A stretch of DNA of 64,000 nucleotides, taken from Vibrio sp. JC009. GTDB taxonomy: Bacteria > Pseudomonadota > Gammaproteobacteria > Enterobacterales > Vibrionaceae. The notes under the pieces were generated by a model. It made no database searches and had not been told where the DNA came from. It saw only the letters and a program-made list of their open reading frames with translations. How positions within the stretch are numbered: the stretch's first letter is position 1; each line of letters opens with the position of its first letter. Positions 1 to 9,278 of the stretch are shown here, piece after piece. A program made the position numbers and the translations under genes. The stretch covers positions 186,001 to 250,000 of the forward strand of contig NZ_CP092107.1 in assembly GCF_029016485.1 (NCBI RefSeq), read 5' to 3'.

Positions 1-2200
1 TCACTGTATTGCGCAGCATCTCAACAAGCTCAGGGATTTCCTCTTCCTGCAAAGACCAGAAAACCGCCGGGTAGCTTCCAAGCACGCCTTTAACCAGCGT
101 CAGAGTATCCTGCTCGGGGATGCGGTTTCTCTCTTCGTTAAACAGGCTGGAGATATTTTTATGCGCATTATTTCTCAGCAGGGTGAAGAGTTGCTTGTTA
201 CCGGAATTACCTTCGATAAGCAGCATAGAAATCTGAGGAAAGGTCTCTTGCTTAAATCCTGAGATAGTATCGATCTGCTGTAATAACTGCTCGTTCGCTG
301 TGCTGAATCCTGTACCGGATATCGCGTACCTGTCGGTCAGTACCGGTGAAAGCCTTGCTTTTAATCGGGTCAGCAACTCTGATTTTGGATTGTCAGACCG
401 GTATTCCACCGCTGTGGGCTGACTGAAGGGTTTAACATTGCGCTGAAGAAACTCGGTAAAGTAGATGTCCTGATCCTGATACCAGGAACTGAGTACTTTA
501 TGGCGTATGCTATTGGGCAGCAAGGCAACAAAGTGAGATTCCCCCTCGATTCTGAGAAAGTCCATATACATGCGGGTGATCAGCTGATGACCAAAGTTAC
601 CGTACACATCAAAACCGGCCACCAGAAGGTAATGGATTCTCTCAAGCAGAGCGTAATCGATGATCCAGGCGGTTTTCGGCTCTTTGCCAACCAAGCCTTT
701 AACCACGGTCGCACTGTCAAAATGGCGGAAAATAGTCAGCGCAGCGTTGCCGTTGACACCATCGCCATCCCAGACCAGATCTGTGGTTAAGCGCTCTCCG
801 TTGTTAAACCATTTGTTGGTAAAGTCAGATTTCGCTTCCAGGTATTTAGCCTGCTGACTTGAATAGGCAATCCAGTTTAATACCGGTTCTGCATTGCTCT
901 GTTGCTCGCCGGGCAGTTGAAGGTTTACTGACTGCGAGCGGTAAAACTCATTTAACTGCGGGATATCGGCCATATCCGGGTCAGCAAAAAAGACCCAGAA
1001 TCTGTCGTTGATAACGTTCAGCGCCAGTTGGCCCCGGCACACCGGCCCCTTGATAAAGGCCATAATGGTGTTTTGTGCATTGTCGAGCAGAAAGCTAAAG
1101 CGCGACTTTACCGGGATTTGTGCAAAAGCGGTCATGGGATTTGCTGCGACTTCGGGTTCATAAGACGGCAGTTTTTCAACCTTATACTGAGTCTCAATAA
1201 ACCACTGATGCCAGTTATTAAGGCGCTCTTCATTCAGGGCGTAGGGCATATGGGTTTTATCGACAATGGTGGCCGGTTCGGGGATCAGTCTGTAGAAGAC
1301 TCGGCTGGTTTCAGGATCGTCGTAGGGGCGTCGGGTTGCAATTCGTTTTACCGGCTGGCCCGGAGGGGTCAATGAACGAACCAGGTTGAAAAACCGTGGC
1401 TGACCTTCCAGCTCACTAAAGTAGAGGTGAAAAAGGTAAAGGTGCTCATAAAGGTAGCGGGCTGCTAACTGAGTTTTGAAGTTGCTGCCGTTAAGTGCGG
1501 TTTCCCAGCGCGCTATCAGTTTTTGCTCTGCATGGGATACGGGCTTATCAGCCGCCATAATAGCGCCGTTTTCCAGCCAGTTTATTAGCGTGTTGTACTC
1601 ATCAGAAGCAAGATTAGGCATCCCGTAGGGCATACCCCAGTCCGGGTAATCCTGTTCGTACTGAGCATGCTCTTCGACAGTGGGGCACTGTTCATCCCGG
1701 TAGAGAGAAAAGTCAAAACCCTCAAGCTGATCCTGCTGCGGAAGAGGGTGGTTCTCTTTCTGGATTAGCATCTTAGCCATTAAACCGGCTTCGATATTTG
1801 CCTCAGTAGTCTGGTCTCTTTCATTGAGTACCGGGTGGAAACTGAAATCACGCCATTGTTGGGTGGTTTCTGCATCTTCAAACAGGCGGGTAGGCGCTGT
1901 TGCGGTAAGGCGCGTTCCCTGATACACCTTGTTCTTGCTGCCGCCCCGGTCAATGCCCTGAGCAGATGACATCTTATACTGGCACGGTGCATCGTAGCAG
2001 GCGTGACACACGACGCAGCGGTTGTCGATAACAGGTTTTACTTCGCTTAGGTAATGATCAGCCGCTTCTGAATGGTAGGGAGCGCTTCTGGCCTGAACTT
2101 CCGGTTTACCAAAGAGTTCATTGTAGTTTAGGGTGGAATAAGCCGCACATCCGCTAAAAACAATCACACTAATTAATGCTATGAATTGTCTTCTGATCAT
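1..2200 (-). CDS. cti: Fatty acid cis/trans isomerase (partial, C-terminus beyond window)
   Basis: The reading frame stays open from an ATG at 2200 to the left edge, about 733 codons, so the C-terminus is missing. The family (CTI, Pfam Fatty_acid_cis-trans_isom) converts cis-unsaturated membrane fatty acids to trans forms in the periplasm to rigidify membranes under solvent or heat stress. The N-terminus is a lipoprotein signal with lipobox FSGC (Cys18). A cytochrome c-type heme motif CVVCH lies at residues 62-66 and is followed by further cysteines, as expected for the heme-containing isomerase. An AGGA ribosome site sits about 6 bases before the ATG. It is transcribed away from the chemotaxis receptor gene next door. 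Family assignment is firm; full length cannot be judged here. Confidence 0.88.
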   Translation of the reverse strand, partial: MIRRQFIALISVIVFSGCAAYSTLNYNELFGKPEVQARSAPYHSEAADHYLSEVKPVIDNRCVVCHACYDAPCQYKMSSAQGIDRGGSKNKVYQGTRLTATAPTRLFEDAETTQQWRDFSFHPVLNERDQTTEANIEAGLMAKMLIQKENHPLPQQDQLEGFDFSLYRDEQCPTVEEHAQYEQDYPDWGMPYGMPNLASDEYNTLINWLENGAIMAADKPVSHAEQKLIARWETALNGSNFKTQLAARYLYEHLYLFHLYFSELEGQPRFFNLVRSLTPPGQPVKRIATRRPYDDPETSRVFYRLIPEPATIVDKTHMPYALNEERLNNWHQWFIETQYKVEKLPSYEPEVAANPMTAFAQIPVKSRFSFLLDNAQNTIMAFIKGPVCRGQLALNVINDRFWVFFADPDMADIPQLNEFYRSQSVNLQLPGEQQSNAEPVLNWIAYSSQQAKYLEAKSDFTNKWFNNGERLTTDLVWDGDGVNGNAALTIFRHFDSATVVKGLVGKEPKTAWIIDYALLERIHYLLVAGFDVYGNFGHQLITRMYMDFLRIEGESHFVALLPNSIRHKVLSSWYQDQDIYFTEFLQRNVKPFSQPTAVEYRSDNPKSELLTRLKARLSPVLTDRYAISGTGFSTANEQLLQQIDTISGFKQETFPQISMLLIEGNSGNKQLFTLLRNNAHKNISSLFNEERNRIPEQDTLTLVKGVLGSYPAVFWSLQEEEIPELVEMLRNTV

Positions 2201-2273
2201 TTATAGTCCTGATTTTTGTATTTTCTTAAATTAAAGCAGAAGGTTATCAAATCTGCCATGCCGCTGAAAAGGA

Positions 2274-2300
2274 AAAGAGCCACCTGAAAGGCAGCTCTTT
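2274..2300 (-). terminator. Terminator of the chemotaxis receptor gene
   Basis: On the minus strand an 11-bp stem (AAAGAGC paired with GCTCTTT, extended by G-U pairs and GCC/GGT) with a 5-base loop is followed by a pyrimidine/T-rich tract. It lies 20 bases past the stop codon of the gene at 2321-3763 and before cti, so the two minus-strand genes are probably separate units. Confidence 0.75.
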
Positions 2301-2320
2301 ATCTGAAGTGAAAACCTGAA

Positions 2321-3763
2321 TTAATTGGTCTGATAGCCCTGAAGAACGCTGTTCAGGTTTCTTGAGGCACTGGTTAGTTCGCTTACGTCATGTCCCTGCT
2401 TTTGGGCGACTTCGCGAATGGTGTCCGATTGTGTGCGGATATCACTGAGTTCCCGGGCAATATCGTTCGCAACGGCACTTTGCTGCTCGGCTGAAGCAGA
2501 AATCTGGATACTCATATCCATAATCGCTTGCGACGATTCAGCAACGTTATTGATGTCACCGCCCAACTGAGATATCAGCTCGCTGCTGACTTTCGCCTGT
2601 TCCACCGTCTGACCGGTTTTACCCGCAATGCTTGAAGTCTCACTCTGAACCTTTTCGATCATTGACTGAATTTCAACGGTTGCTTCCTGAGTGCGGCTTG
2701 CAAGAGTGCGTACTTCGTCTGCTACCACGGCAAATCCGCGTCCCTGTTCACCCGCCCGTGCCGCTTCTATCGCTGCATTAAGTGCCAGCAGGTTAGTCTG
2801 CTCTGAGATACCGTTAATCGTGGTAATGACTTCGTTGATCTGCGTTGTGTTCTCGCTCAGTGTTGCAACAGAGTCGGAGGTCTGAGAGATGAGTCCGGAA
2901 AGCTGGTCAATTTCGGAAATCGCGTTCTGTACCAGGTTCTGACTCTCGGTTACGAAGGTTGAATCTTTCTCTGAACGCTCGGCAGCAGACTGGGCGATAT
3001 TGGAAACTTCCTGCGCGGACGCTGTCATCTCTTCCATTGCGGTGGCCACTGAATCCAGTGACGAGTGCTGGTTATGGATCTGCACTTCGCTGTGTTTCAT
3101 CTCAGTTCCAAAAGAGTCTGCGGTGTTTTCCAGAGTTGAAGAGCTGTCTTTTACCACCTGAACAAGCTCGGTGAGTGTGTCCATTGCTTTATCCAGAGCA
3201 CAGCCGATAGTGCCGAATTCGTCACGGCCAGGATGAAAGCCTAGTCTTGAAGTCAGGTCGCGGTTAGCGATTTTTTCTGTGGTTTTCCAGAGTATCCAGA
3301 GTGCGCCGCCAATAAAAGTAGAAACCCAGTAGCTAAACAGGGCAAATGGTAAAACCCAGAGATAAGTCAGTAGCAGAGTAGTAAAAGCCTGATCTTTAGT
3401 CTGTCTGTCTTTTGCGCTCAGGGTTTCTGTTAACGATGCGTACTGACCGCTTTTCGTTCGCATTACAGCAGTGACTTTGTCGCCGGAAAGTGTGGTGGAC
3501 TGAGAAGATGCCGACAATGTTACGCCTGACGATTTTAGCTGATCGGTTGTTCCTGAATTTTCCGCAGCGGTTACCAAACCTTCAAGCCTTGCTTCTGCAA
3601 CCGCCTGCAATTTTGAATCAACGGCTTCAACGGTATCATAATATCTCCCAATCGCAGCGGTGGAGAGCGCCAGTATAAACAGGGCAAAGATAATCCACAT
3701 TTTGTCGTTGATAGACATCTTGATAAATAGGCGGTCTATGGGCCTGAAGGCGACTTCTTTCAT
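2321..3763 (-). CDS. Methyl-accepting chemotaxis protein
   Basis: A 480-residue inner-membrane chemoreceptor that would pass a ligand signal to CheW/CheA. Two hydrophobic segments (about 23-41 and 129-158) enclose a short periplasmic part of about 85 residues, smaller than the classic four-helix sensor. A HAMP-like stretch follows (about 160-210), then the cytoplasmic signalling hairpin with the invariant tip [17 protein letters not shown]. The C-terminus ends in YQTN without a CheR-docking pentapeptide. The ATG has a GGAG ribosome site (CGGAGCAACT) and a TATAAT-like hexamer at 3796-3801 on the minus strand. Ligand unknown. The small sensor region suggests it senses an intracellular, membrane-energy or partner-protein signal (inference). 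Confidence 0.92.
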   Translation of the reverse strand: MKEVAFRPIDRLFIKMSINDKMWIIFALFILALSTAAIGRYYDTVEAVDSKLQAVAEARLEGLVTAAENSGTTDQLKSSGVTLSASSQSTTLSGDKVTAVMRTKSGQYASLTETLSAKDRQTKDQAFTTLLLTYLWVLPFALFSYWVSTFIGGALWILWKTTEKIANRDLTSRLGFHPGRDEFGTIGCALDKAMDTLTELVQVVKDSSSTLENTADSFGTEMKHSEVQIHNQHSSLDSVATAMEEMTASAQEVSNIAQSAAERSEKDSTFVTESQNLVQNAISEIDQLSGLISQTSDSVATLSENTTQINEVITTINGISEQTNLLALNAAIEAARAGEQGRGFAVVADEVRTLASRTQEATVEIQSMIEKVQSETSSIAGKTGQTVEQAKVSSELISQLGGDINNVAESSQAIMDMSIQISASAEQQSAVANDIARELSDIRTQSDTIREVAQKQGHDVSELTSASRNLNSVLQGYQTN

Positions 3764-4144
3764 AGTTGCTCCGAAAAGAGTTGAGACTTTTATAAATTAT
3801 AGGTTCCGAATTTTGCGCATTAGCAAAATAATTTGAAATATTTATTTGCTTATTAGCTCATGAGTGTGACATGGGTCTCAGTTAAAATATCATTTATTAA
3901 CATTGAAAAAAAGATTAAGTGTGCACATGCTGCGTTGATGCATATGAAATATATGCCGTGCATCTATGATTGTGCTATTTAGAATAAGATAATGTTATGG
4001 TTAGGTTATGAATTCTAAAGCAAACGTTTACTTATGATTTAGCTCAAAGTTTTATCTGACGCTTAATAAAATTGTCTACTGGAAAACAAAAAACTGTCAT
4101 ATAACGAGGTTATAACAACTCATACCAAGTAAGGAGTACATGTA
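3764..4144. other. AT-rich intergenic region
   Basis: This 381-base gap separates the divergent receptor gene (minus) from the short ORF at 4145 (plus). It contains the minus-strand -10 candidate at 3796-3801 and otherwise AT-rich sequence. I found no further ORF with a ribosome site and no strong inverted repeat. Confidence 0.5.
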
Positions 4145-4252
4145 ATGAGTGAATTATACGCTAACGAATCTCTGGAGCTAATGGATGCATTAGAGATCGG
4201 ATTTGACCTGTCGGATTATGATTCTGAAACGGAACCGGCAGAAGAGAACTAA
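4145..4252 (+). CDS. Small acidic protein, 35 residues
   Basis: I do not recognise this ORF. It begins with ATG 8 bases after a strong AAGGAG ribosome site (4131-4136) and encodes 35 residues beginning MSELYANES. It is very acidic, with about ten Asp/Glu and one Arg/Lys-poor stretch, no cysteine and no membrane segment. A strong intrinsic terminator follows 10 bases after the stop, so ribosome site, ORF and terminator form a compact monocistronic unit. That layout is why I call it a gene rather than chance. It could be a small regulatory protein, or a precursor or leader peptide whose partner is elsewhere. No function can be assigned. Confidence 0.6.
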   Translation: MSELYANESLELMDALEIGFDLSDYDSETEPAEEN

Positions 4253-4262
4253 AGATGCAGAG

Positions 4263-4285
4263 CCAGCACTTTGATGCTGGTTTTT
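4263..4285 (+). terminator. Terminator after the small acidic ORF
   Basis: CCAGCA pairs with TGCTGG across a 6-base loop, followed directly by TTTTTATTT. It ends the 35-residue ORF unit and insulates acpH. Confidence 0.8.
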
Positions 4286-4322
4286 ATTTGCCTGAACCTG
4301 AGTGAACGGTTAGGCTGTGTCC

Positions 4323-4907
4323 ATGAATTTTTTAGCCCACCTTCATATCGCCGATACCCTTGATAGTGACCTTGCAGCTAATCTGCTTGGAGACTTTGTA
4401 AAAGGCGACCCCTATAAATCCTATCCTGCATATATCGCAGACGGCATAAAGCTGCACCGGTTTGTTGACAGCTATACCGATTCACACCAGGTGATGAAAA
4501 CAGCGAAAGGATTTTTCCCTGCTGAAGTCCGGCGCTTTAGTCCGATAGCTCTGGATTTATACTGGGATCACTGCCTTGCCTCAGGCTGGGCTGAGTTTCA
4601 TCAGCAGAGTCTGGCGGATTTTTGCTTGCAGGCAGAGGAAAGAGTCCGCTCAGTAAACAATATTCACCTTCCGGAACAATATCTCCGGGTAACAGAGCGA
4701 ATGTGGAAGATGAAGTGGCTGGAATCCTATGCCGATTTTGCCACGCTTGAAATCGCGCTGGAAAGAATGTCCACAAGAAGCCCGAGAATGAAAAAGCTCG
4801 CTCACTGCTTTGAAACACTTGAGCAAAGTGATGATGAACTGTCACAGCTATTTCCTCTGCTTTATACCGATGTGCTGAAAGCCTGCCGTGAGTTTGTAAA
4901 CCGCTAA
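4323..4907 (+). CDS. acpH: Acyl carrier protein phosphodiesterase
   Basis: Removes the 4'-phosphopantetheine group from holo-ACP, returning apo-ACP in the cytoplasm. The 194-residue product begins MNFLAHLHIADTL, the characteristic N-terminus of AcpH, with the metal-binding HD-like residues expected in LLGDFVKG and LHRFVDSYTDSH. An in-frame GTG lies two codons upstream at 4317, but AGG at about 4311 is better placed for the ATG, and homologues start at MNFLAH. It stands alone between the terminator at 4263 and the helicase gene, 57 bases before the latter. No terminator separates the two, so some co-transcription is possible. Confidence 0.9.
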   Translation: MNFLAHLHIADTLDSDLAANLLGDFVKGDPYKSYPAYIADGIKLHRFVDSYTDSHQVMKTAKGFFPAEVRRFSPIALDLYWDHCLASGWAEFHQQSLADFCLQAEERVRSVNNIHLPEQYLRVTERMWKMKWLESYADFATLEIALERMSTRSPRMKKLAHCFETLEQSDDELSQLFPLLYTDVLKACREFVNR

Positions 4908-4964
4908 CTATTAATAGTACAATCGCAGCCCTTTTTTATTGCAACCTGTACGGGGCCTTAACTC

Positions 4965-6233
4965 ATGTCTAAATCAGAGATTTCTTTTCAGCAACTGGAA
5001 CTCAGTGCCTGGTTACAGGAAAGGGTGCATGCGTTAGGCTTTGAAACGCCGACCCCCGTTCAGATTCAGGCTATCCCGGAAATTATTGCTGGGCGGGATA
5101 TACTGGCCGCGGCTCAGACAGGTACAGGCAAAACCGCTGCGTTTGGCTTACCTGTTATTCAGAAGTTGCTGGAAAACGAGCCGTTACCGCGTAACGATGA
5201 TAATCCGGTAAGCGCATTAATCATAACTCCGACCCGTGAACTGACTCAGCAGATATTTGATAACCTGAGCCGCTATTCCGAAGGAACAGAGCTGAAAATT
5301 GTGGTTGCCTATGGTGGCACCAGCATTAAGGCGCAGCAGGATAAACTAAAGGGCGGAGCCGATATTCTTATTGCAACGCCGGGCAGATTGCTTGACCACT
5401 GCTTTACCAAATCCGTCAGCCTGAGAAAAACCACTTATTTTGTTATGGACGAAGCAGACCGGATGCTGGATATGGGCTTTATGCCGGATATCCAGCGAAT
5501 ATTGTGCAAGCTGCCTGAGCAAAGACAAACCATGATGTTTTCTGCCACCTTTGAAAACAGAATTAAGACGCTGGCTTACCGGATATTAAAAGATCCGGCA
5601 GAGATTCAGGTAACGCCGGAGAACAGCACGGCGGATACAGTAGAGCAGATTCTTTATCCGGTAGATAAAAAGCGGAAAAGAGAGTTACTGGCGTACCTCA
5701 TCGGTTCACGTAACTGGCAACAGGTGCTTGTCTTTACCAAAACCAAACAGGGTTCAGACGCTTTGGTAAAAGAGCTGAAACTGGATGGCATCAAAGCGGC
5801 CTCAATTAACGGTGATAAAAGTCAGGGCGCAAGGCAAAAAGCGCTGGATGACTTTAAGAATGGAAAAATCCGCGCATTAATTGCCACTGATGTGGCCGCC
5901 AGAGGAATTGATATTCAGGAGCTGGAATGCGTGGTTAACTTCGATATGCCGTACAAAGCCGAAGATTATGTTCACCGCATTGGCAGAACCGGAAGAGCGG
6001 GCTATTCAGGGCTTGCGGTTTCGCTGATGAGCCGAGATGAAGAGTATTTGCTGAATGCGGTAGAAAACCTGCTGGATAAAAGGATTCCACAGGAGTGGCT
6101 GCAGGGATTTGAACCAAGTCTGATTGAGGATATTGAAGAAGATCAGCCGCGCAAAAAGCGCAGCCGATCATCAGAGAAGAGAAAGCTGAAGGCTAAGCTT
6201 AAAATCCATCAGAATCGTGGTAAGAAGCGTTAA
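4965..6233 (+). CDS. rhlE: DEAD-box ATP-dependent RNA helicase, RhlE type
   Basis: A 422-residue RNA helicase with all core motifs: Q motif region at about 25-36, Walker A AQTGTGKT (50-57), PTREL (89-93), DEAD (162-165), SAT, and HRIGRTGRAG in the second RecA lobe. The C-terminal tail is short and very basic, ending KIHQNRGKKR, which fits RhlE-like enzymes rather than DeaD or DbpA. A second helicase, DeaD, is encoded at 23037. RhlE proteins take part in ribosome maturation and RNA turnover. The stop codon overlaps that of the convergent TetR gene (TAA at 6231-6233 versus minus-strand TAA at 6230-6232), with no terminator visible between them. The exact subfamily (RhlE versus a related Vibrio helicase) is less certain than the DEAD-box call. 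Confidence 0.88.
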   Translation: MSKSEISFQQLELSAWLQERVHALGFETPTPVQIQAIPEIIAGRDILAAAQTGTGKTAAFGLPVIQKLLENEPLPRNDDNPVSALIITPTRELTQQIFDNLSRYSEGTELKIVVAYGGTSIKAQQDKLKGGADILIATPGRLLDHCFTKSVSLRKTTYFVMDEADRMLDMGFMPDIQRILCKLPEQRQTMMFSATFENRIKTLAYRILKDPAEIQVTPENSTADTVEQILYPVDKKRKRELLAYLIGSRNWQQVLVFTKTKQGSDALVKELKLDGIKAASINGDKSQGARQKALDDFKNGKIRALIATDVAARGIDIQELECVVNFDMPYKAEDYVHRIGRTGRAGYSGLAVSLMSRDEEYLLNAVENLLDKRIPQEWLQGFEPSLIEDIEEDQPRKKRSRSSEKRKLKAKLKIHQNRGKKR

Positions 6234-6970
6234 ACCTTAGTTGGGCAGATAACAGTGCCGTCTGCATGTTCCCAGCATTCGGCCATAGGCAGCAGAAGGG
6301 ATCTTAGATTGTCTGTATTGATCACCTGATCTTCAGGGATCAGGAAGGTGTGCGCAATTTGCTTATTAAATATGCGCCAATGATTAAGTAGTTGCTGGTC
6401 AAGATCACAGCCTGGCCAGATCTCTTTCATAAAGGGTCTAAGGCTTATTGCTCCATGTGCACTGGTAATTAGCTGCCATTTTTGTTCCCACATGTTGACC
6501 TGGTCGTCAGGATGTTCCTGATTAAACTTATTTACAAGCCCATCAAAAATGTGTTCGATTTTTCCGTGCCCATCAACCATGTAGTCAAAAAATTTATCTT
6601 CTTGCCTTACTACATCAGCAGTGAACTGCATTGGTTTAGGTACCAACAGCATATGCGCGTGCAAATGAGCACTAAACTTATAGATCAATACATTTGCTGG
6701 TAAGTCGGAACCGAAATGTTCCAGCAGACCAAAAATGTACGCCTGCATATACTCATGTAACTTATCACTAATGGCGTACCAAATTTGCTCTTTGCTACCA
6801 AAATGGTGGCGGATCAGGCTGTGCGATACACCTGCAGCCTCACTAATATTTCTTAGCGAAACCTTCTCATAACCGGACTCACAGAACATGTTCGCAGCGG
6901 TTGTTAGTATCTGGATTTTGGTTTCTTCAGCGGCCTGTGCACTTCGGCGGCCTTGCTTTCTTTCGCTCAT
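6230..6970 (-). CDS. TetR/AcrR family repressor of the adjacent RND efflux operon
   Basis: A 246-residue TetR-type regulator. The N-terminal helix-turn-helix lies at about residues 20-65, with recognition region AAGVSHSLIRHHFGSKEQ. The C-terminal ligand-binding domain is not recognisable by substrate. I chose the ATG at 6970 (MSERKQGRR) over the longer frame from 7045 because the basic segment just before the DNA-binding domain is typical and the extension overlaps the promoter. The gene is divergent from the two-adaptor RND efflux operon. The 21-bp palindrome at 7095-7115 overlaps that operon's likely transcription start. Repression of the pump with release by a pump substrate is the usual arrangement and is my inference. 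Confidence 0.85.
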   Translation of the reverse strand: MSERKQGRRSAQAAEETKIQILTTAANMFCESGYEKVSLRNISEAAGVSHSLIRHHFGSKEQIWYAISDKLHEYMQAYIFGLLEHFGSDLPANVLIYKFSAHLHAHMLLVPKPMQFTADVVRQEDKFFDYMVDGHGKIEHIFDGLVNKFNQEHPDDQVNMWEQKWQLITSAHGAISLRPFMKEIWPGCDLDQQLLNHWRIFNKQIAHTFLIPEDQVINTDNLRSLLLPMAECWEHADGTVICPTKV

Positions 6971-7059
6971 TGTTCTACTTCTCAATAAAGACGGCTCATT
7001 TCTATCAGATTTTCGTCCTGCCGTCATAAAAAATTTATTATCCACATGGAAAATATGTG

Positions 7060-7115
7060 TTGATATTACACCAAATAACCTTATACTGCACGCCTGTGTA
7101 ATAAATAATTACTCA
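7060..7115 (+). promoter_or_regulatory. Efflux operon promoter with candidate TetR operator
   Basis: A -35-like TTGATA (7060-7065) and -10 TATACT (7082-7087) are 16 bases apart. Just downstream, 7095-7115 is an almost perfect palindrome: TG.GTAAT, 5-base centre, ATTAC.CA, with one mismatch pair. It would cover the transcription start. A second, weaker repeat CACAT-7-ATGTG lies at 7043-7059. Both are placed as operators for the divergent TetR gene; binding is inferred. Confidence 0.6.
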
Positions 7116-7141
7116 CGATCTAATAAATGGGAGACAACAAG

Positions 7142-8209
7142 GTGCATAATAAAGCCCTCGTCACAATTTTAAAGCTTGCTTTTGTTAGTAGCGTCGCACT
7201 CTTTGTTAATGGTTGCGGCCAGGCTAACTCTGAACCCCAAAAAGAAGTGATAAAGCCGGTAAAGCTTTATCAGGTACCTGGTTTTGCAGCCGACAGCAAT
7301 GATGCATTCCTTGCTGAAGTCGATGCCGGTGAACGTTCTCAGCTGTCGTTTCAGGTTCCGGGTGTGGTGGAAAACCTGGCGGTTAAAGAAGGGCAGAAAG
7401 TTGAAAAAGGACAACTGCTTGCTGTTCTTGATCCAAAAGACTACCAACTGGCTGTAGACGCAGCTCAGGCTCAGTTTGATCTGGCAGAAACCCGTTTTCT
7501 GCGTGATAAGAAACTTTTTGATAAAAGACTTATCAGTGCTGACAGCTTTGACCAGACTGAAACATCATATAAAGCGGCGATTGCTAATCTTGAAGAAGCA
7601 AAAACCGACTTTAGTTACACCGAAATCCAGGCGCCTTTCGATGGTGTTGTCTCCCTAAGTTTTGTTAAGGCGCATCAGTATGTTGCGGCAAAACAGCCTA
7701 TTCTTAATATCATCAATAATGAAGAACTGGATATCAATATTTCGGTGCCGGTTCCATATATCGATCAGGTTGGCGTTGCTAAGTTCCAGGCAGGACAATT
7801 TATTGTTGTATTTGATGTTTTTCCGGGCGTGATTATTCCTGCACAGTTTAAAGAGATGTCTACTCAGGCAAATGATACGAACAGCTATAACGCCACTGTA
7901 TCGATCCTTAAGCCTGATGATCTGACCATTCTCACCGGCATGACAGGTCAGGTGTTTGTTGCGGGTAATCAGCAAAAGAGTGCTGTGACGCTTCCGGAAA
8001 GCGCCTGGGTAAGCAAAACAGCAGACTCAGGTAAAGTCTGGCGCATGAACCAGAAAAATAATTCAGTAGAGCTAATTGAGCTTAAGTTAGATGGTTCTGG
8101 TGCTGTTACTGACGGTTTGAATGCCGGTGATCTGGTTGTTATTGCGGGTACAAAAGATTTAACAGAAGGCCAGGTAGTGAAAGCCTGGGAACGTGAGGGC
8201 GGTATTTAA
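7142..8209 (+). CDS. RND efflux periplasmic adaptor (first of two), lipoprotein
   Basis: A membrane fusion protein that links the inner-membrane RND pump to an outer-membrane channel. I chose the GTG at 7142 because GGGAG (7129-7133) is ideally spaced for it, whereas the ATG at 7127 contains that site and has none of its own. From the GTG the protein has a lipoprotein signal ending VNGC. The paired lipoyl half-motifs (VKEGQKVEKGQLLAVLDPKD, then IQAPFDGVVS), a short alpha-hairpin and a beta-barrel region follow. It overlaps the next adaptor gene in the sequence TAATG. The order adaptor-adaptor-pump resembles Vibrio VexIJK/VmeTUV systems as I recall them. Substrates are unknown. Confidence 0.9.
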   Translation: MHNKALVTILKLAFVSSVALFVNGCGQANSEPQKEVIKPVKLYQVPGFAADSNDAFLAEVDAGERSQLSFQVPGVVENLAVKEGQKVEKGQLLAVLDPKDYQLAVDAAQAQFDLAETRFLRDKKLFDKRLISADSFDQTETSYKAAIANLEEAKTDFSYTEIQAPFDGVVSLSFVKAHQYVAAKQPILNIINNEELDINISVPVPYIDQVGVAKFQAGQFIVVFDVFPGVIIPAQFKEMSTQANDTNSYNATVSILKPDDLTILTGMTGQVFVAGNQQKSAVTLPESAWVSKTADSGKVWRMNQKNNSVELIELKLDGSGAVTDGLNAGDLVVIAGTKDLTEGQVVKAWEREGGI

Positions 8210-9276
8210 TGCGTAAGCACATTTTTAAACTCGCTGTACTGCCAATGGCGCTGGCGATGCTTCAGGGCTGCCAGGATGAAGCGGTTGTATTCGAAAAAGA
8301 ACCATTGCAGGTTTCTGCCTATGAAGTGACTAAGCCGGTGGAAAACCAATACCGGAACTTTAAAGGTACCGTGAGTCCTGCTGATCTGACCCCAATGTCG
8401 TTCCGCATTGAGGGTGAGCTGGATGCGATTCTGGTAAAAACAGGCCAGAAAGTTAAGAAAGGCGAAATGCTGGCGAAACTGGATGACAGCAAGCTGCGTC
8501 AGCAGATGGCGGATGCGCAGGCTCAGTACGAACTGGCTGTAAGACAGCTGGGTCGTGGTATGGATCTGGTCAGAAAAAAAATGATCTCTCAGTCTGAGTT
8601 TGATGAGCTGACAGCAAACAAGCGTATTGCGGAAGTCAGCTATGAAACCGCAAAGAACAATCTTGAGTACACAAGACTGGTTGCGCCATTTGACGGCTAT
8701 GTTGCTGAAGTTCCAAAAGAGTCATTCGAAAGTGTTACTCCGGGTGAGACCGTGGTGAATGTTTATCGTGATGATGTTGTCCGTGTAAGAATTGGCGTGT
8801 CCGATATCGTGCTGGCATCGCTGAATCCGGATATCGGCAGCCGTGATATTAAGATCCCGACAAAATTTTCAGGCGATGAGCGTCAGTTTACCCTGAAGTA
8901 TTACGAGCACTCCACAGAGCCTTCATCCGGTGCCAACGCATTTGAGTTCTGGCTGGAGATGCCTCAGGTTGAGCCTGCAATTTTGCCCGGTGCAACAGCG
9001 AACCTTGATATCGACCTTCTTGAAGCGGGTCTGACCCTGACTCAGGGCTACGAAATCCCGGTCACTGCACTTGATGCAGGAAACCAGAAAGGTGAGTTTT
9101 TCATCTGGAAATACGTTGACGGAAACGTGCAGAAGCAAAATGTGGAAGTGATTCAGGTAAAAAGTAATGGCGTGATTGTGTCTAAAGGTGTCAGAAAAGG
9201 GGATCTATTAGTGAATTCCAGCCTGAAAAAACTGCGTGATAATGCGGCCGTTAAGCTTGTTGGTGGGGAAGAATAA
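8209..9276 (+). CDS. RND efflux periplasmic adaptor (second of two), lipoprotein
   Basis: A second HlyD-like adaptor, 355 residues, with lipobox LQGC (Cys21). It has lipoyl half-motifs (VKTGQKVKKGEMLAKLDDSK and VAPFDGYVAEV) flanking a short coiled-coil hairpin at about 95-145, then the beta-barrel and membrane-proximal domains. It is clearly diverged from the first adaptor rather than a recent copy. Its ATG overlaps the stop of the first adaptor and its stop lies 2 bases before the GTG of the pump gene. The three are therefore translationally coupled. Heteromeric adaptors, three of each per pump, are known for some RND systems; that this pair forms one is inference. Confidence 0.9.
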   Translation: MRKHIFKLAVLPMALAMLQGCQDEAVVFEKEPLQVSAYEVTKPVENQYRNFKGTVSPADLTPMSFRIEGELDAILVKTGQKVKKGEMLAKLDDSKLRQQMADAQAQYELAVRQLGRGMDLVRKKMISQSEFDELTANKRIAEVSYETAKNNLEYTRLVAPFDGYVAEVPKESFESVTPGETVVNVYRDDVVRVRIGVSDIVLASLNPDIGSRDIKIPTKFSGDERQFTLKYYEHSTEPSSGANAFEFWLEMPQVEPAILPGATANLDIDLLEAGLTLTQGYEIPVTALDAGNQKGEFFIWKYVDGNVQKQNVEVIQVKSNGVIVSKGVRKGDLLVNSSLKKLRDNAAVKLVGGEE

Positions 9277-9278
9277 CA

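Noticed and set aside
7038..7046. An exact DnaA box (TTATCCACA) near the TetR gene
   Set aside because: A single isolated 9-mer is expected by chance and nothing else suggests an origin.
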